Positions 1 through 5,590 of a DNA stretch of 10,622 bases are shown here, piece after piece. Position 1 is the first letter of the stretch; every line of letters starts with the position of its first letter. A program made the position numbers and the translations under genes. The notes beneath the pieces are model-generated. The model did no database searches, was not told the origin of the DNA, and saw only the letters and a program-made list of their open reading frames with translations. This DNA is from Lysinibacillus sp. (lineage in GTDB: Bacteria; Bacillota; Bacilli; Bacillales_A; Planococcaceae): positions 1 to 10,622 of the forward strand of contig JAAYHP010000349.1 of the NCBI GenBank assembly GCA_012735355.1, given 5' to 3'.

Positions 1-50
1 GAGGCTCGAGTCGGGCCCGTGGAAAGCGTCCCCGGAACGAAAATCAATTT
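1..50. repeat. Edge of a probable Bacillaceae-type intergenic repeat (truncated by window)
   Basis: This patch is clearly GC-richer than the AT-rich DNA around it and has no coding signal. Read on the minus strand it runs from a TTGATTTTCGTTCC-like end through GGACGCTTTCC and GGGCCC to GAGCCTC. From memory this resembles the end of a non-coding repeat scattered between genes in many Bacillaceae genomes (a GGACGCTTTCCGCGGGC-like core followed by GAGCCTC). Only one end is present, so its length, structure and copy number cannot be judged here. It lies downstream of ku, which is usual for such elements. An alternative is the tail of an unrelated RNA or gene off the left edge. Confidence 0.4.
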
Positions 51-63
51 TCAGTTTAATATC

Positions 64-105
64 AAAAACTCATCATTTTCTTTTAAGAGAAAATGATGAG
101 TTTTT
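64..105. terminator. Bidirectional rho-independent terminator after ku
   Basis: A perfect 18-bp inverted repeat (AAAAACTCATCATTTTCT at 64-81 and its complement at 88-105) encloses a 6-base loop. The arms end in five A on the left and five T on the right, so a U tract follows the hairpin on either strand. It sits 23 bases past the ku stop codon and can end ku transcription on the minus strand as well as any plus-strand transcript entering from the left. Confidence 0.85.
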
Positions 106-127
106 ACTTTTGTCCAAACCTCTTTTT

Positions 128-952
128 TTACGCTTCTTTTTTCGTTGCTGTTTTTCTTTTTCGAGTAGCGGGTTTCTTTTTCGTTTTATCAAGAGAAGCT
201 TGCAACGCACTCATTAAATCCGTCATATCGGAAGGAATAGCAGGATCCTTTTCTGCTGCAGTAACCGTCTCCCCTTTTTTCTTCTGTTCAATCAACTCAA
301 GAAGAGCCGTTCGATAATCATCACTATATTTTTCCGGCTCAAACTTTACCGTCAATTGATCAATGAGCATAAGAGCCGTATCTAACTCCTTTTTTACCAC
401 TTTTTCCTCGCTCGGAATATTTGGAACATCCGCTGTTTTTCGTACTTCATCTGGAAAATGAATCGTCTCCATTAACAGCGTATCTTCAAACACTCGTACA
501 ACCGCCAATTGTTCCTTAGAACGAATCGTAATTTTTGCCACACCAATTTTTCCAGAATCTTTTAATGCTTGACGAAGCAAAGCATAGGCTTTCAATCCAC
601 CAGAATCAGGCGATAAAAAATAACTTCGCTCGAAATAAATCGGATCAATTTCCTCTAACTTTACAAATTCTAAAATTTCAACAGCTTTTTCTTCATTTTC
701 CTTTTTCAATCTTTCCAGTTCTTCATCATCCAACACAACAAATTTATTTTTCGAGTATTCGTAGGCCCTTACAATGTCTTCGTTTTTTACTTCTATATCA
801 CAGACAGGGCAAACTTTTCTATAATTAATCGGGCTATGACATTCTTTATGAAGTTGTCTTAATTTCACATCTTTGTTTTCCGTTGCTGCATGAAGTTTTA
901 CTGGAATATTTACTAAACCAAAGCTAATGCTACCTTTCCAAACGGTATGCAT
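128..952 (-). CDS. ku: Ku, DNA double-strand-break end-binding protein (bacterial NHEJ)
   Basis: Homodimeric bacterial Ku of 274 residues. It threads onto broken DNA ends and recruits LigD for non-homologous end joining. The conserved N-terminus (MHTVWKGSISFGLVNIPVKL) opens the Ku beta-barrel, which runs to about residue 235. A Cys cluster at C38, C48 and C51 (the latter two as CPVC) looks like a small metal-binding knuckle. The last 20 residues are Lys/Arg/Ala/Thr-rich (KKKPATRKRK), the basic DNA-binding tail common in Bacillus Ku. The ATG at 952 is chosen because the family N-terminus starts there and GGTGG precedes it closely. The frame is open upstream to 1012, but those 20 residues are not Ku-like. 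ku diverges from ligD, with 98 bp between the two start codons. A sigma-G-like promoter lies directly upstream. In B. subtilis Ku and LigD act in spores under sigma-G; the same role here is inferred. The frame is intact although its partner is interrupted. Confidence 0.95.
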   Translation of the reverse strand: MHTVWKGSISFGLVNIPVKLHAATENKDVKLRQLHKECHSPINYRKVCPVCDIEVKNEDIVRAYEYSKNKFVVLDDEELERLKKENEEKAVEILEFVKLEEIDPIYFERSYFLSPDSGGLKAYALLRQALKDSGKIGVAKITIRSKEQLAVVRVFEDTLLMETIHFPDEVRKTADVPNIPSEEKVVKKELDTALMLIDQLTVKFEPEKYSDDYRTALLELIEQKKKGETVTAAEKDPAIPSDMTDLMSALQASLDKTKKKPATRKRKTATKKEA

Positions 953-972
953 AACTCCACCTACCTTTTTCT

Positions 973-1002
973 TATTATGTTTAATTCGATAGCATTTATG
1001 TA
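973..1002 (-). promoter_or_regulatory. Predicted forespore (sigma-G/sigma-F-like) promoter of ku
   Basis: Read on the minus strand there is TACATA (1002-997), a 17-base spacer and CATAATA (979-973). The -10 fits the sigma-G pattern CATNHTA completely, and the -35 fits TGMATA at five of six bases. The start point would fall near 965, giving a leader of only about 13 bases that just includes the GGTGG Shine-Dalgarno sequence. In B. subtilis ku is expressed in the forespore from a sigma-G promoter, which supports the reading. It rests on motif matching by eye. Confidence 0.5.
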
Positions 1003-1028
1003 TAATGGTCACTCAATGTTAAACAATA
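999..1028 (+). promoter_or_regulatory. Possible divergent promoter of ligD sharing the ku -35 region
   Basis: TGTATA at 999-1004 fits a sigma-G -35. Seventeen bases later AACAATA (1022-1028) is a partial match to CATNHTA. The -35 overlaps the ku -35 on the other strand at 997-1002 because TATGTATA is nearly symmetric. TATAAT at 1001-1006 could instead serve as a sigma-A -10, but no good -35 lies 16-18 bases upstream. The match is weaker than the one for ku. Confidence 0.3.
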
Positions 1029-1050
1029 ATGAAAAAAGAGGTTTTCCAAC

Positions 1051-1452
1051 ATGAAACCGATGTTATTAACTTCTTCTGAAGAAATTCCTACTGGAGATGA
1101 ATGGATTTTTGAAACAAAATACGATGGATATCGAGCCATCCTTCAATGGAATGAAGAAACTCCGACAATTATTAGTCGGAACAATCGAGACATCACTTTT
1201 CTCTTTCCGGAACTGATTGATTTTTGCAGAAGTAACTACAACAATGTTCAACCATTTCTTCCATTAACGTTAGATGGCGAAATCGTTTTTTTAGAAAACA
1301 ACTATCGAAGCAACTTTTCCGTCGTTCAATCCCGTGGAAAAATGCGATCAAAACAAAGTATTGCCCTAGCAAGTGAACGTTTCCCATGTAATTTTATTGC
1401 TTTTGATTTGATACTATTTGAAGGAAAAAAAATTGATACTCTTCCACTATAG
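1051..1452 (+). CDS. LigD N-terminal fragment (ligase motifs I-III), ends at TAG
   Basis: This is the part translated from the native ligD start if the amber codon terminates: 133 residues. It carries the nucleotidyl-accepting lysine (K23 in ETKYDG), the LDGEIVF segment and FDLILFEG. It lacks the GEGLIAKR and WIKIK motifs that complete the adenylation pocket, so it is not expected to ligate by itself. The Shine-Dalgarno sequence AAAGAGG and the start are normal. A database may list it as a separate truncated ligase; it is better read as the 5-prime third of the ligase domain of one interrupted gene. Confidence 0.6.
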   Translation: MKPMLLTSSEEIPTGDEWIFETKYDGYRAILQWNEETPTIISRNNRDITFLFPELIDFCRSNYNNVQPFLPLTLDGEIVFLENNYRSNFSVVQSRGKMRSKQSIALASERFPCNFIAFDLILFEGKKIDTLPL

Positions 1453-1491
1453 GATCGAAAAGAAACTCTTAAAATTTTTTTCAAAAATGCG

Positions 1492-2886
1492 ATGCTTCCT
1501 CATAAAGTTAATTATATTGTAAAAGGGCAGATTCAGCTGATCGAAAGTGTTCAACAAGAACAGGATATTTGGAATCAAATAAAAATCCATAACGGTGAAG
1601 GTTTAATTGCGAAAAGAAATTCAAGCCTTTGGGAGAGCGGAAAACGCACTATCCATTGGATAAAAATAAAAAACTGGCGTATTGTGTCTGTCATCGTTAC
1701 TTCCTTTGACTTAGAAAACAATTACTTTAGTGGTGCAATCTATATAGACAATCAATTAACTGATATCGTTAATTTCAAGCATGGATTGTCGGAAGAACAG
1801 TTCCAAACTTTATCCACTTTTTTTAAAACGAAAGGAGAGAAGTTTTCAAATACAACTTGGACGCTTCCTCCTTCTATTTGTGTCGATATCGCCTGCATTG
1901 ATTTTGATGGAAAAAAATTAAGGGAGCCAAGATTTCATTCTTTTCGTTTTGATTTATCACCAGAAGAAATCAATTGGCGCCACTTTCAAAGGCAAATACA
2001 TCCCATTCCTGAGCATATCCAAGTAACTCATCCCGACAAGCCAGTTTGGCCTAAAATGGGCTTACAAAAAGAAGACTTTCTTCTATATTTAGAAGAATGT
2101 GCGCCCTACTTGCTTCCATTTTTACAAAATCGTTTGCTTACAGCCATTCGTTATCCCCATGGAGTGCCGGGGGAAAGCTTTTATCAAAAAAATGCGCCAG
2201 ATTATACCCCTTCTTTCGTCGAGCGAAAACAAGAAGACGGAATTAATTATATCCTTTGCAACGAAATCGATACGTTACTGTGGCTTGGCAATCAATTGGC
2301 ATTGGAATTTCATATTCCCTTCCAAACAGTGGATACGACTTGTCCTACAGAAATTGTTTTTGATTTAGATCCACCTTCAGTAGATGAGTTTTCTTTAGCG
2401 ATTGAAGCGGCAATTCGAATGAAAGCCATTTTTGATCAGTTTCAATTACAATCCTTCATAAAGACTTCTGGTGGAAAAGGACTTCAAGTGTATATACCGT
2501 TACCGAAAAATGAATTTACTTATGAGGAAACCCGCATTTTCACTGAATTCATTTGCAAATTTTTAGTGGAGCAAGAACCAAATTTGTTTACGTTAGAACG
2601 AATGAAGAAAAAACGGGGTAAAAAGTTATATTTAGATTATGTACAACATTGGGAAGGAAAAACGATTATTGCACCCTATTCTACAAGGGGGAATGAATTA
2701 GGTTGTGTTGCAACGCCCCTTTATTGGGATGAAGTGAAAGAAGGATTACATCCACAGCAATTTACCATACCGAAAGCAATTGAAAGATTAAAAAGCTTAG
2801 GCAATCCATTTATCAACTTTTTCGATGTAGGAGAAAAGCAAAATTTTCGGGATGTCTTAACGGCGTTAAAAGAATTAACGAAATAA
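1492..2886 (+). CDS. LigD C-terminal fragment (rest of ligase plus complete polymerase domain)
   Basis: This is the open frame after the amber codon, in the same frame as the ligD start: 464 residues from the first ATG. It begins 13 codons after the TAG and contains ligase motif IV (GEGLIAKR, local 35-42), motif V (WIKIK, 56-60), the OB-fold, and from about local 175 onward the whole archaeo-eukaryotic-primase-type polymerase domain with DLDPP (291-295), KTSGGKGLQVYIPL and KLYLDYVQH. No Shine-Dalgarno sequence precedes the ATG at 1492; the preceding bases are an A/T run. Independent translation is therefore doubtful and would depend on reinitiation or readthrough. Were it made, the polymerase active site would be complete but the ligase would not. 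Confidence 0.55.
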   Translation: MLPHKVNYIVKGQIQLIESVQQEQDIWNQIKIHNGEGLIAKRNSSLWESGKRTIHWIKIKNWRIVSVIVTSFDLENNYFSGAIYIDNQLTDIVNFKHGLSEEQFQTLSTFFKTKGEKFSNTTWTLPPSICVDIACIDFDGKKLREPRFHSFRFDLSPEEINWRHFQRQIHPIPEHIQVTHPDKPVWPKMGLQKEDFLLYLEECAPYLLPFLQNRLLTAIRYPHGVPGESFYQKNAPDYTPSFVERKQEDGINYILCNEIDTLLWLGNQLALEFHIPFQTVDTTCPTEIVFDLDPPSVDEFSLAIEAAIRMKAIFDQFQLQSFIKTSGGKGLQVYIPLPKNEFTYEETRIFTEFICKFLVEQEPNLFTLERMKKKRGKKLYLDYVQHWEGKTIIAPYSTRGNELGCVATPLYWDEVKEGLHPQQFTIPKAIERLKSLGNPFINFFDVGEKQNFRDVLTALKELTK

Positions 2887-2915
2887 CCCCTCCACCAAAC
2901 TTTTTGATGGAGGGG
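2887..2915. terminator. Terminator between convergent ligD and czcD
   Basis: A 13-base stem (CCCCTCCACCAAA at 2887-2899 against TTTGATGGAGGGG at 2903-2915, one non-Watson-Crick pair) closes a 3-base loop directly after the ligD stop. It lies six bases from the czcD stop and can serve both convergent genes. The flanking T tracts are broken (CATTATTA on the plus side, TTATTTCGTT on the minus side), so termination may be less than complete. Confidence 0.75.
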
Positions 2916-2920
2916 CATTA

Positions 2921-3880
2921 TTAATGATGATGATGATGATGATGATGATGTTCACCTTTATTATTACACAGCACCGAATTGTCGTGAGTATGATCAGAAT
3001 CTTCAACTTGCACCGTCATATGACCGATTCCTAAATGCAATAAGTCATGCTCAATTTTCTTCAATATTTCCTGAATTTCTTTTAACGATAAATGATCTTC
3101 TATCACCGCATGGCATGACAAGGCATTCTGACCACTCGTAATACTCCATACATGTAAATCGTGAATATCGATAATGCCAGGCGTATTTTTAAATAAAGAA
3201 ATCACTTCATTAATATTAACATTCCTTGGTGTTCCTTCCATTAATACATGAAGCGAATCTTTCGTTACCCGGTAGCCACCAGTTAAAATAATAATGGCAA
3301 CGATGATGCTAGCTAACGGGTCCATCCATCCCCATCCAAGGAACATAATGAACAGTGCTGCTACTATGGCAGCTACTGACCCTAACATGTCTCCAATAAC
3401 ATGTAAAAAAGCTGCCCTCATATTTAAATTATCGTGGGTATCTCCACCGCGCATTAAAATCCAAGCGACAAGTATATTTACTAATAAACCAACAATCGCG
3501 ATACTTAACATGCCGCCCGTTGCAATTTCCGGGGGATTCATAAAGCGTTCAAATGCTTCAATACAAATAAAAATGGCAATGATAATTAATGTTACTCCAT
3601 TAAATACTGCAGCTAATATTTCAAACCGCCTGTAGCCGTATGTTCTACTATAATCCGCTACTTTTTCACCAAATTTAAAAGCAAGGACACCGACCCCTAA
3701 TGAAATGGCGTCACTTAGCATATGTCCAGCATCGGAAAGCAATGCAAGGCTGTTCGTTAATATACCTCCGACTGCTTCCACAATCATATAAGCTGTAATG
3801 ATAAAAAATGCAATCGTTAATGTTTTTTTATTAGCACCATGAGTATGATCGTGGTGTGCATGATTATGTCCATGCCCCAT
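2921..3880 (-). CDS. czcD: CzcD-type cation diffusion facilitator (Zn/Co/Cd efflux)
   Basis: Membrane antiporter of the CDF family that exports divalent metal, typically zinc, cobalt and cadmium, in exchange for protons or potassium. It has 319 residues from the third of three tandem ATGs. A His-rich cytoplasmic N-terminus (MGHGHNHAHHDHTHG) is followed by about six membrane segments between residues 22 and 205. The metal site is seen as SDAGHMLSD in TM2 (H53, D57) and HVIGD in TM5 (H160, D164), the HD-HD set associated with zinc. The cytoplasmic C-terminal domain (about 210-295) contains DIHDLHVWSI. The tail is DHTHD followed by nine terminal histidines encoded by a pure CAT repeat. It is 51 bases downstream of czrA on the same strand, so it is probably co-transcribed and repressed by CzrA. 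The third ATG is preferred because GGAGG lies only one base from the first ATG but seven from the third. Confidence 0.93.
   Translation of the reverse strand: MGHGHNHAHHDHTHGANKKTLTIAFFIITAYMIVEAVGGILTNSLALLSDAGHMLSDAISLGVGVLAFKFGEKVADYSRTYGYRRFEILAAVFNGVTLIIIAIFICIEAFERFMNPPEIATGGMLSIAIVGLLVNILVAWILMRGGDTHDNLNMRAAFLHVIGDMLGSVAAIVAALFIMFLGWGWMDPLASIIVAIIILTGGYRVTKDSLHVLMEGTPRNVNINEVISLFKNTPGIIDIHDLHVWSITSGQNALSCHAVIEDHLSLKEIQEILKKIEHDLLHLGIGHMTVQVEDSDHTHDNSVLCNNKGEHHHHHHHHH
2924..2950 (-). repeat. (CAT)9 triplet microsatellite encoding the His9 tail of CzcD
   Basis: Nine perfect ATG units on the plus strand (CAT on the coding strand) immediately precede the czcD stop. All nine histidines use the same codon, so this is a slippage-prone tract, not a codon-mixed His cluster. 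The flanking codons are GAA before it and TAA after it. Unit gain or loss keeps the frame and only changes the number of terminal histidines. Confidence 0.9.
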
Positions 3881-3886
3881 CATCAT

Positions 3887-3893
3887 ACCTCCC
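3887..3893 (-). promoter_or_regulatory. Ribosome binding site deciding the czcD start
   Basis: GGGAGGT on the minus strand abuts a run of three ATG codons (3886-3878). Its GGAGG core is one base from the first ATG, four from the second and seven from the third. Seven is within the usual spacing, so initiation at 3880 is the best choice. Confidence 0.7.
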
Positions 3894-3904
3894 TTTTATA
3901 TTAG

Positions 3905-3918
3905 TATATGTTCATATA
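3905..3918. promoter_or_regulatory. Second ArsR-type palindrome in the czrA-czcD gap
   Basis: TATATGTTCATATA is a perfect inverted repeat (TATATG, TT, CATATA). It contains the TTCATAT half-site that also ends the main operator upstream of czrA. It lies 25 bases ahead of czcD. On the minus strand it overlaps TATACT (3908-3903), a possible -10, with ATAACA as a weak -35 eighteen bases upstream. It could be a secondary CzrA site giving czcD its own control, but the arms are short and AT-rich, so chance is possible. Confidence 0.4.
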
Positions 3919-3931
3919 ATAATTATTGTTA

Positions 3932-4264
3932 TTAATGATGGCTACAATGCTCAATTGTTTGTTGTAGCATATTCATCACATGTTCGTCATCGTGGGAGTA
4001 ATAAAGTGTTGTACCTTCCCTACGATATTTAACGAGTCGTAAGTTTTTTAAAAATCGTAATTGATGAGATACGGTGGATTGCCTTAAATCCAATTGTTTT
4101 GCAATTTCATTAACAGAAAATTCTTTTATGAAAAGTAAATTTAATATGCGAATTCGAGTTGGATCACTTAAAGCTTTAAATGTTTGAGAAACTAAAAATA
4201 ACGTTTCTTCATCTAAATCTTGTGCTGAATTTTCATCATTATGATTCGCTAATTCTTTTTCCAT
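3932..4264 (-). CDS. czrA: CzrA-type ArsR/SmtB metal-sensing repressor
   Basis: Small dimeric winged-helix repressor that leaves DNA when zinc or cobalt binds, turning on metal efflux. It has 110 residues from the ATG at 4264. The ArsR core runs from about residue 26 ([14 protein letters not shown] near 31-44) through the recognition helix ([25 protein letters not shown], about 60-84) to the YYSH beta-wing. The C-terminal alpha-5 sensor site is complete: D93 and H95 (DDEH) on one chain, H106 and H109 (EHCSH) on the other. This reproduces the spacing of D84, H86, H97 and H100 in S. aureus CzrA. No alpha-3 cysteine motif (ELCVCDL type) is present, which argues against a CadC/ArsR arsenic or lead sensor. 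A GTG at 4270 is in frame, but AGAGG is only three bases from it and nine from the ATG. It is transcribed with czcD and has an operator beside its own promoter. Confidence 0.92.
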   Translation of the reverse strand: MEKELANHNDENSAQDLDEETLFLVSQTFKALSDPTRIRILNLLFIKEFSVNEIAKQLDLRQSTVSHQLRFLKNLRLVKYRREGTTLYYSHDDEHVMNMLQQTIEHCSHH

Positions 4265-4290
4265 ATTCACGCACCTCTATTCAAATTGTT

Positions 4291-4310
4291 ATATGAACAT
4301 CTATTCATAT
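4291..4310. promoter_or_regulatory. CzrA/SmtB-family operator
   Basis: ATATGAACATCTATTCATAT is an imperfect 7-6-7 inverted repeat (ATATGAA and TTCATAT). It matches the known ArsR/SmtB operator form with TGAAC and TTCA half-sites. It begins six bases after the czrA -10 and ends about 26 bases before the czrA start, so it covers the likely transcription start. CzrA bound here should block transcription of czrA and czcD until metal is sensed. Confidence 0.85.
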
Positions 4311-4316
4311 ATCGAT

Positions 4317-4345
4317 ATTATAATCTATATAACTCTCTATTGGAA
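4317..4345 (-). promoter_or_regulatory. Sigma-A promoter of czrA-czcD
   Basis: On the minus strand TTCCAA (4345-4340) is followed by a 17-base spacer and a perfect TATAAT (4322-4317). The -35 is poor (TT and the final A match TTGACA), while the -10 is ideal and in the right place relative to the operator at 4291-4310. Confidence 0.65.
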
Positions 4346-4585
4346 GTCGTTAATGATTTTTATCACAACATTTTACGTAAACCTTTGCGAAACACATACT
4401 ATATTCGATTTCAAAAAGATAGATTCCCTCCTCGTACGATGTTTCAATAGAGATATTTATAGAATTTTGTAGAATATTGTCGTTTTTTGTAGATAAAATT
4501 GTTTTTTAAAATATTCCTTTTTTCATTTTGTAAATGTACACTAGAAATGTAACTTTTTCAAAATCGTTCATTGGGGGGTAAATTC
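4346..4585. other. Regulatory gap upstream of the TAXI-TRAP operon
   Basis: Together with the czr promoter and operator this belongs to a 321-base stretch without a gene (4265-4585). I found no credible small ORF. No sigma-A promoter stands out for the plus-strand operon: TAAAAT at 4494-4499 and TACACT at 4537-4542 are possible -10 boxes without good -35 partners. TTTTGTAGA occurs at 4465-4473 and 4485-4493 and TTTTGTAAA at 4526-4534, at intervals of 20 and 41 bases (near two and four helical turns), possibly activator sites. A GGGGGG Shine-Dalgarno sequence at 4573-4578 lies seven bases before the receptor ATG. Confidence 0.4.
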
Positions 4586-5590
4586 ATGAAAAAATCATTA
4601 TTCATTGCTTCCGCTCTTGCATTGTCACTAGTGCTTACAGCATGTAATAGCGGGAATGACCAAGCAAATGACAGTAATCAAGCTAATAACAATGGCCAAC
4701 CAGTTGAAACAGAAGGATTAGATACAAATATCGTAACAATCGCAACGGGTGGGGCAAGCGGTCCTTATAATATTATTGGTTCAACCCTTGCAGACCAATA
4801 TACGAAAGCATTTGATGTAAACTCTCGCACCCAAACAACAGGTGCTTCTGTGGAAAATATAAATTTATTAGAACAAGGGAAAGCAGAACTTGCTTTTGTA
4901 ATGAGTGATGCTTTATCGCAAGCTATTAACGGTGAAGTGAGTTTCCAAGAACCTGTGAAAAATGTAGCTCAAATCGCAACTTTATATCCAAATGTCGTGC
5001 AAATTATTGCAAAAGGAGATTCTGGCATTCATAGCATTGAAGATTTAAAAGGAAAACGTGTGGCCGTTGGTGACCAAAATTCAGGTGTTGAAGTGAATGC
5101 ACGAGTATTATTAAACGGACATGGCATCACTTACGATGATTTGAAAGTGGATTATTTAGGATATGCAGAAGCGGCAGATGGTTTAAAAGCAGGTACAATT
5201 GATGCTGCCTTTTTAACAAGCGGTCTACCAAATGCTTCTGTATTAGAATTAGCAGAGACATTTGATTTACAATTAGTTTCAATCAATCCTGAAAAAGTTA
5301 AGGAAATTGCAAAAGAACATCCTTACTTTGTTCCTTACGAAATTGCAGCAGATACTTATGGAAATAAAGAAGCTGTAGCTACTGCAGCAGTTCCAAATGC
5401 ATTAGTTGTTCGCGCAGATATGAGTGAAGATGATGTATACGATTTAACAAAACAATTCTTTGAAAGTTTACCAACATTACAAAACGCTCACCAAGCAGCC
5501 AACGATATCACACTTGAGGGTGCGCAAGAAAATATTGTTGCACCACTTCACCCTGGCGCAAAGCGTTACTATGATGAACAAAGTAAGTAA
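4586..5590 (+). CDS. TAXI-family TRAP transporter solute-binding lipoprotein
   Basis: Extracytoplasmic receptor of a TRAP transporter of the TAXI (TRAP-associated extracytoplasmic immunogenic) class. It has 334 residues. The lipoprotein signal (MKKSLFIASALALSLVLTAC) has lipobox LTAC with C20 as the lipidated cysteine, followed by an Asn/Gln-rich linker to about residue 45. The mature fold starts at NIVTIATGGASGPYNIIGSTLA (TGG at 54-56), the family hallmark near the ligand pocket. LKGKRVAVGDQNSGVEVNAR and the GTIDAAFLTSGLPNASV segment are further TAXI features. It anchors to the outer face of the membrane and delivers solute to the fused permease encoded two genes downstream. Characterised TAXI receptors bind dicarboxylate-like ligands such as glutamate; the substrate here is unknown. 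The ATG at 4586 is preferred over an in-frame TTG at 4571 because GGGGGG is seven bases upstream and the signal peptide starts there. Its 3-prime end overlaps the next gene by about 20 bases. Confidence 0.93.
   Translation: MKKSLFIASALALSLVLTACNSGNDQANDSNQANNNGQPVETEGLDTNIVTIATGGASGPYNIIGSTLADQYTKAFDVNSRTQTTGASVENINLLEQGKAELAFVMSDALSQAINGEVSFQEPVKNVAQIATLYPNVVQIIAKGDSGIHSIEDLKGKRVAVGDQNSGVEVNARVLLNGHGITYDDLKVDYLGYAEAADGLKAGTIDAAFLTSGLPNASVLELAETFDLQLVSINPEKVKEIAKEHPYFVPYEIAADTYGNKEAVATAAVPNALVVRADMSEDDVYDLTKQFFESLPTLQNAHQAANDITLEGAQENIVAPLHPGAKRYYDEQSK

Larger units (their letters stand above)
1051..2886 (+). pseudogene. ligD: LigD, ATP-dependent NHEJ ligase/polymerase, interrupted by in-frame TAG
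   Basis: Counting through the stop, the frame spans 611 codons, which as I recall matches B. subtilis LigD (YkoU), in Bacillus order: ligase then polymerase/primase. The ligase part has the adenylated lysine in KYDG (K23), LDGEIVF (about 74-80), FIAFDLIL (115-122), GEGLIAKR (about 182-189) and WIKIK (203-207), then an OB-fold region to about 300. The polymerase part has DLDPP (D438, D440), the KTSGGKG loop (471-477) and KLYLDYVQH (D529). The single defect is TAG at 1450-1452 (codon 134), between ligase motifs III and IV. Frame and motifs resume at once (DRKETLKIFF), so a one-base substitution or call error explains it. The ATG at 1051 has AAAGAGG about 10 bases upstream. If the TAG is real and not read through, adenylation chemistry is lost, because K23 and GEGLIAKR fall on separate peptides. 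There is no other decay, so the change looks recent. Confidence 0.85.

Noticed and set aside
93..317. Plus-strand open frame of 74 codons rich in Phe
   Set aside because: It is the antisense of the ku terminator and the Lys-rich ku tail; the Phe runs are complementary to AAA codons. No ribosome binding site or family resemblance.
953..1012. 20-residue N-terminal extension of Ku (start at 1012)
   Set aside because: It lacks Ku-like sequence and runs through the predicted ku promoter; the family N-terminus and the Shine-Dalgarno sequence point to 952.
1450..1491. Frameshift in ligD at the A/T run near 1470-1485
   Set aside because: The frame is the same on both sides (start-to-start distance 441 bases, divisible by three), so the break is a nonsense codon only.
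2924..2950. CRISPR or cloning-vector His tag as the source of the CAT repeat
   Set aside because: There are no spacers, and the repeat sits in the natural C-terminus of a complete CzcD with normal chromosomal flanks and a native terminator; no vector sequence is seen.
4346..4440. Fur/Zur-like box near TAATGATTTTTATCA upstream of czrA
   Set aside because: Symmetry is poor beyond a few bases and the better-supported ArsR operator explains control of the operon.
4571..4585. TTG start for the TAXI receptor
   Set aside because: It would place the GGGGGG ribosome binding site inside the coding region and add five non-signal residues ahead of a textbook lipoprotein signal.
5460..5570. Longer start for the DUF1850 gene
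   Set aside because: The extra 37 residues are the receptor coding sequence read in another frame, with no signal peptide or membrane character.
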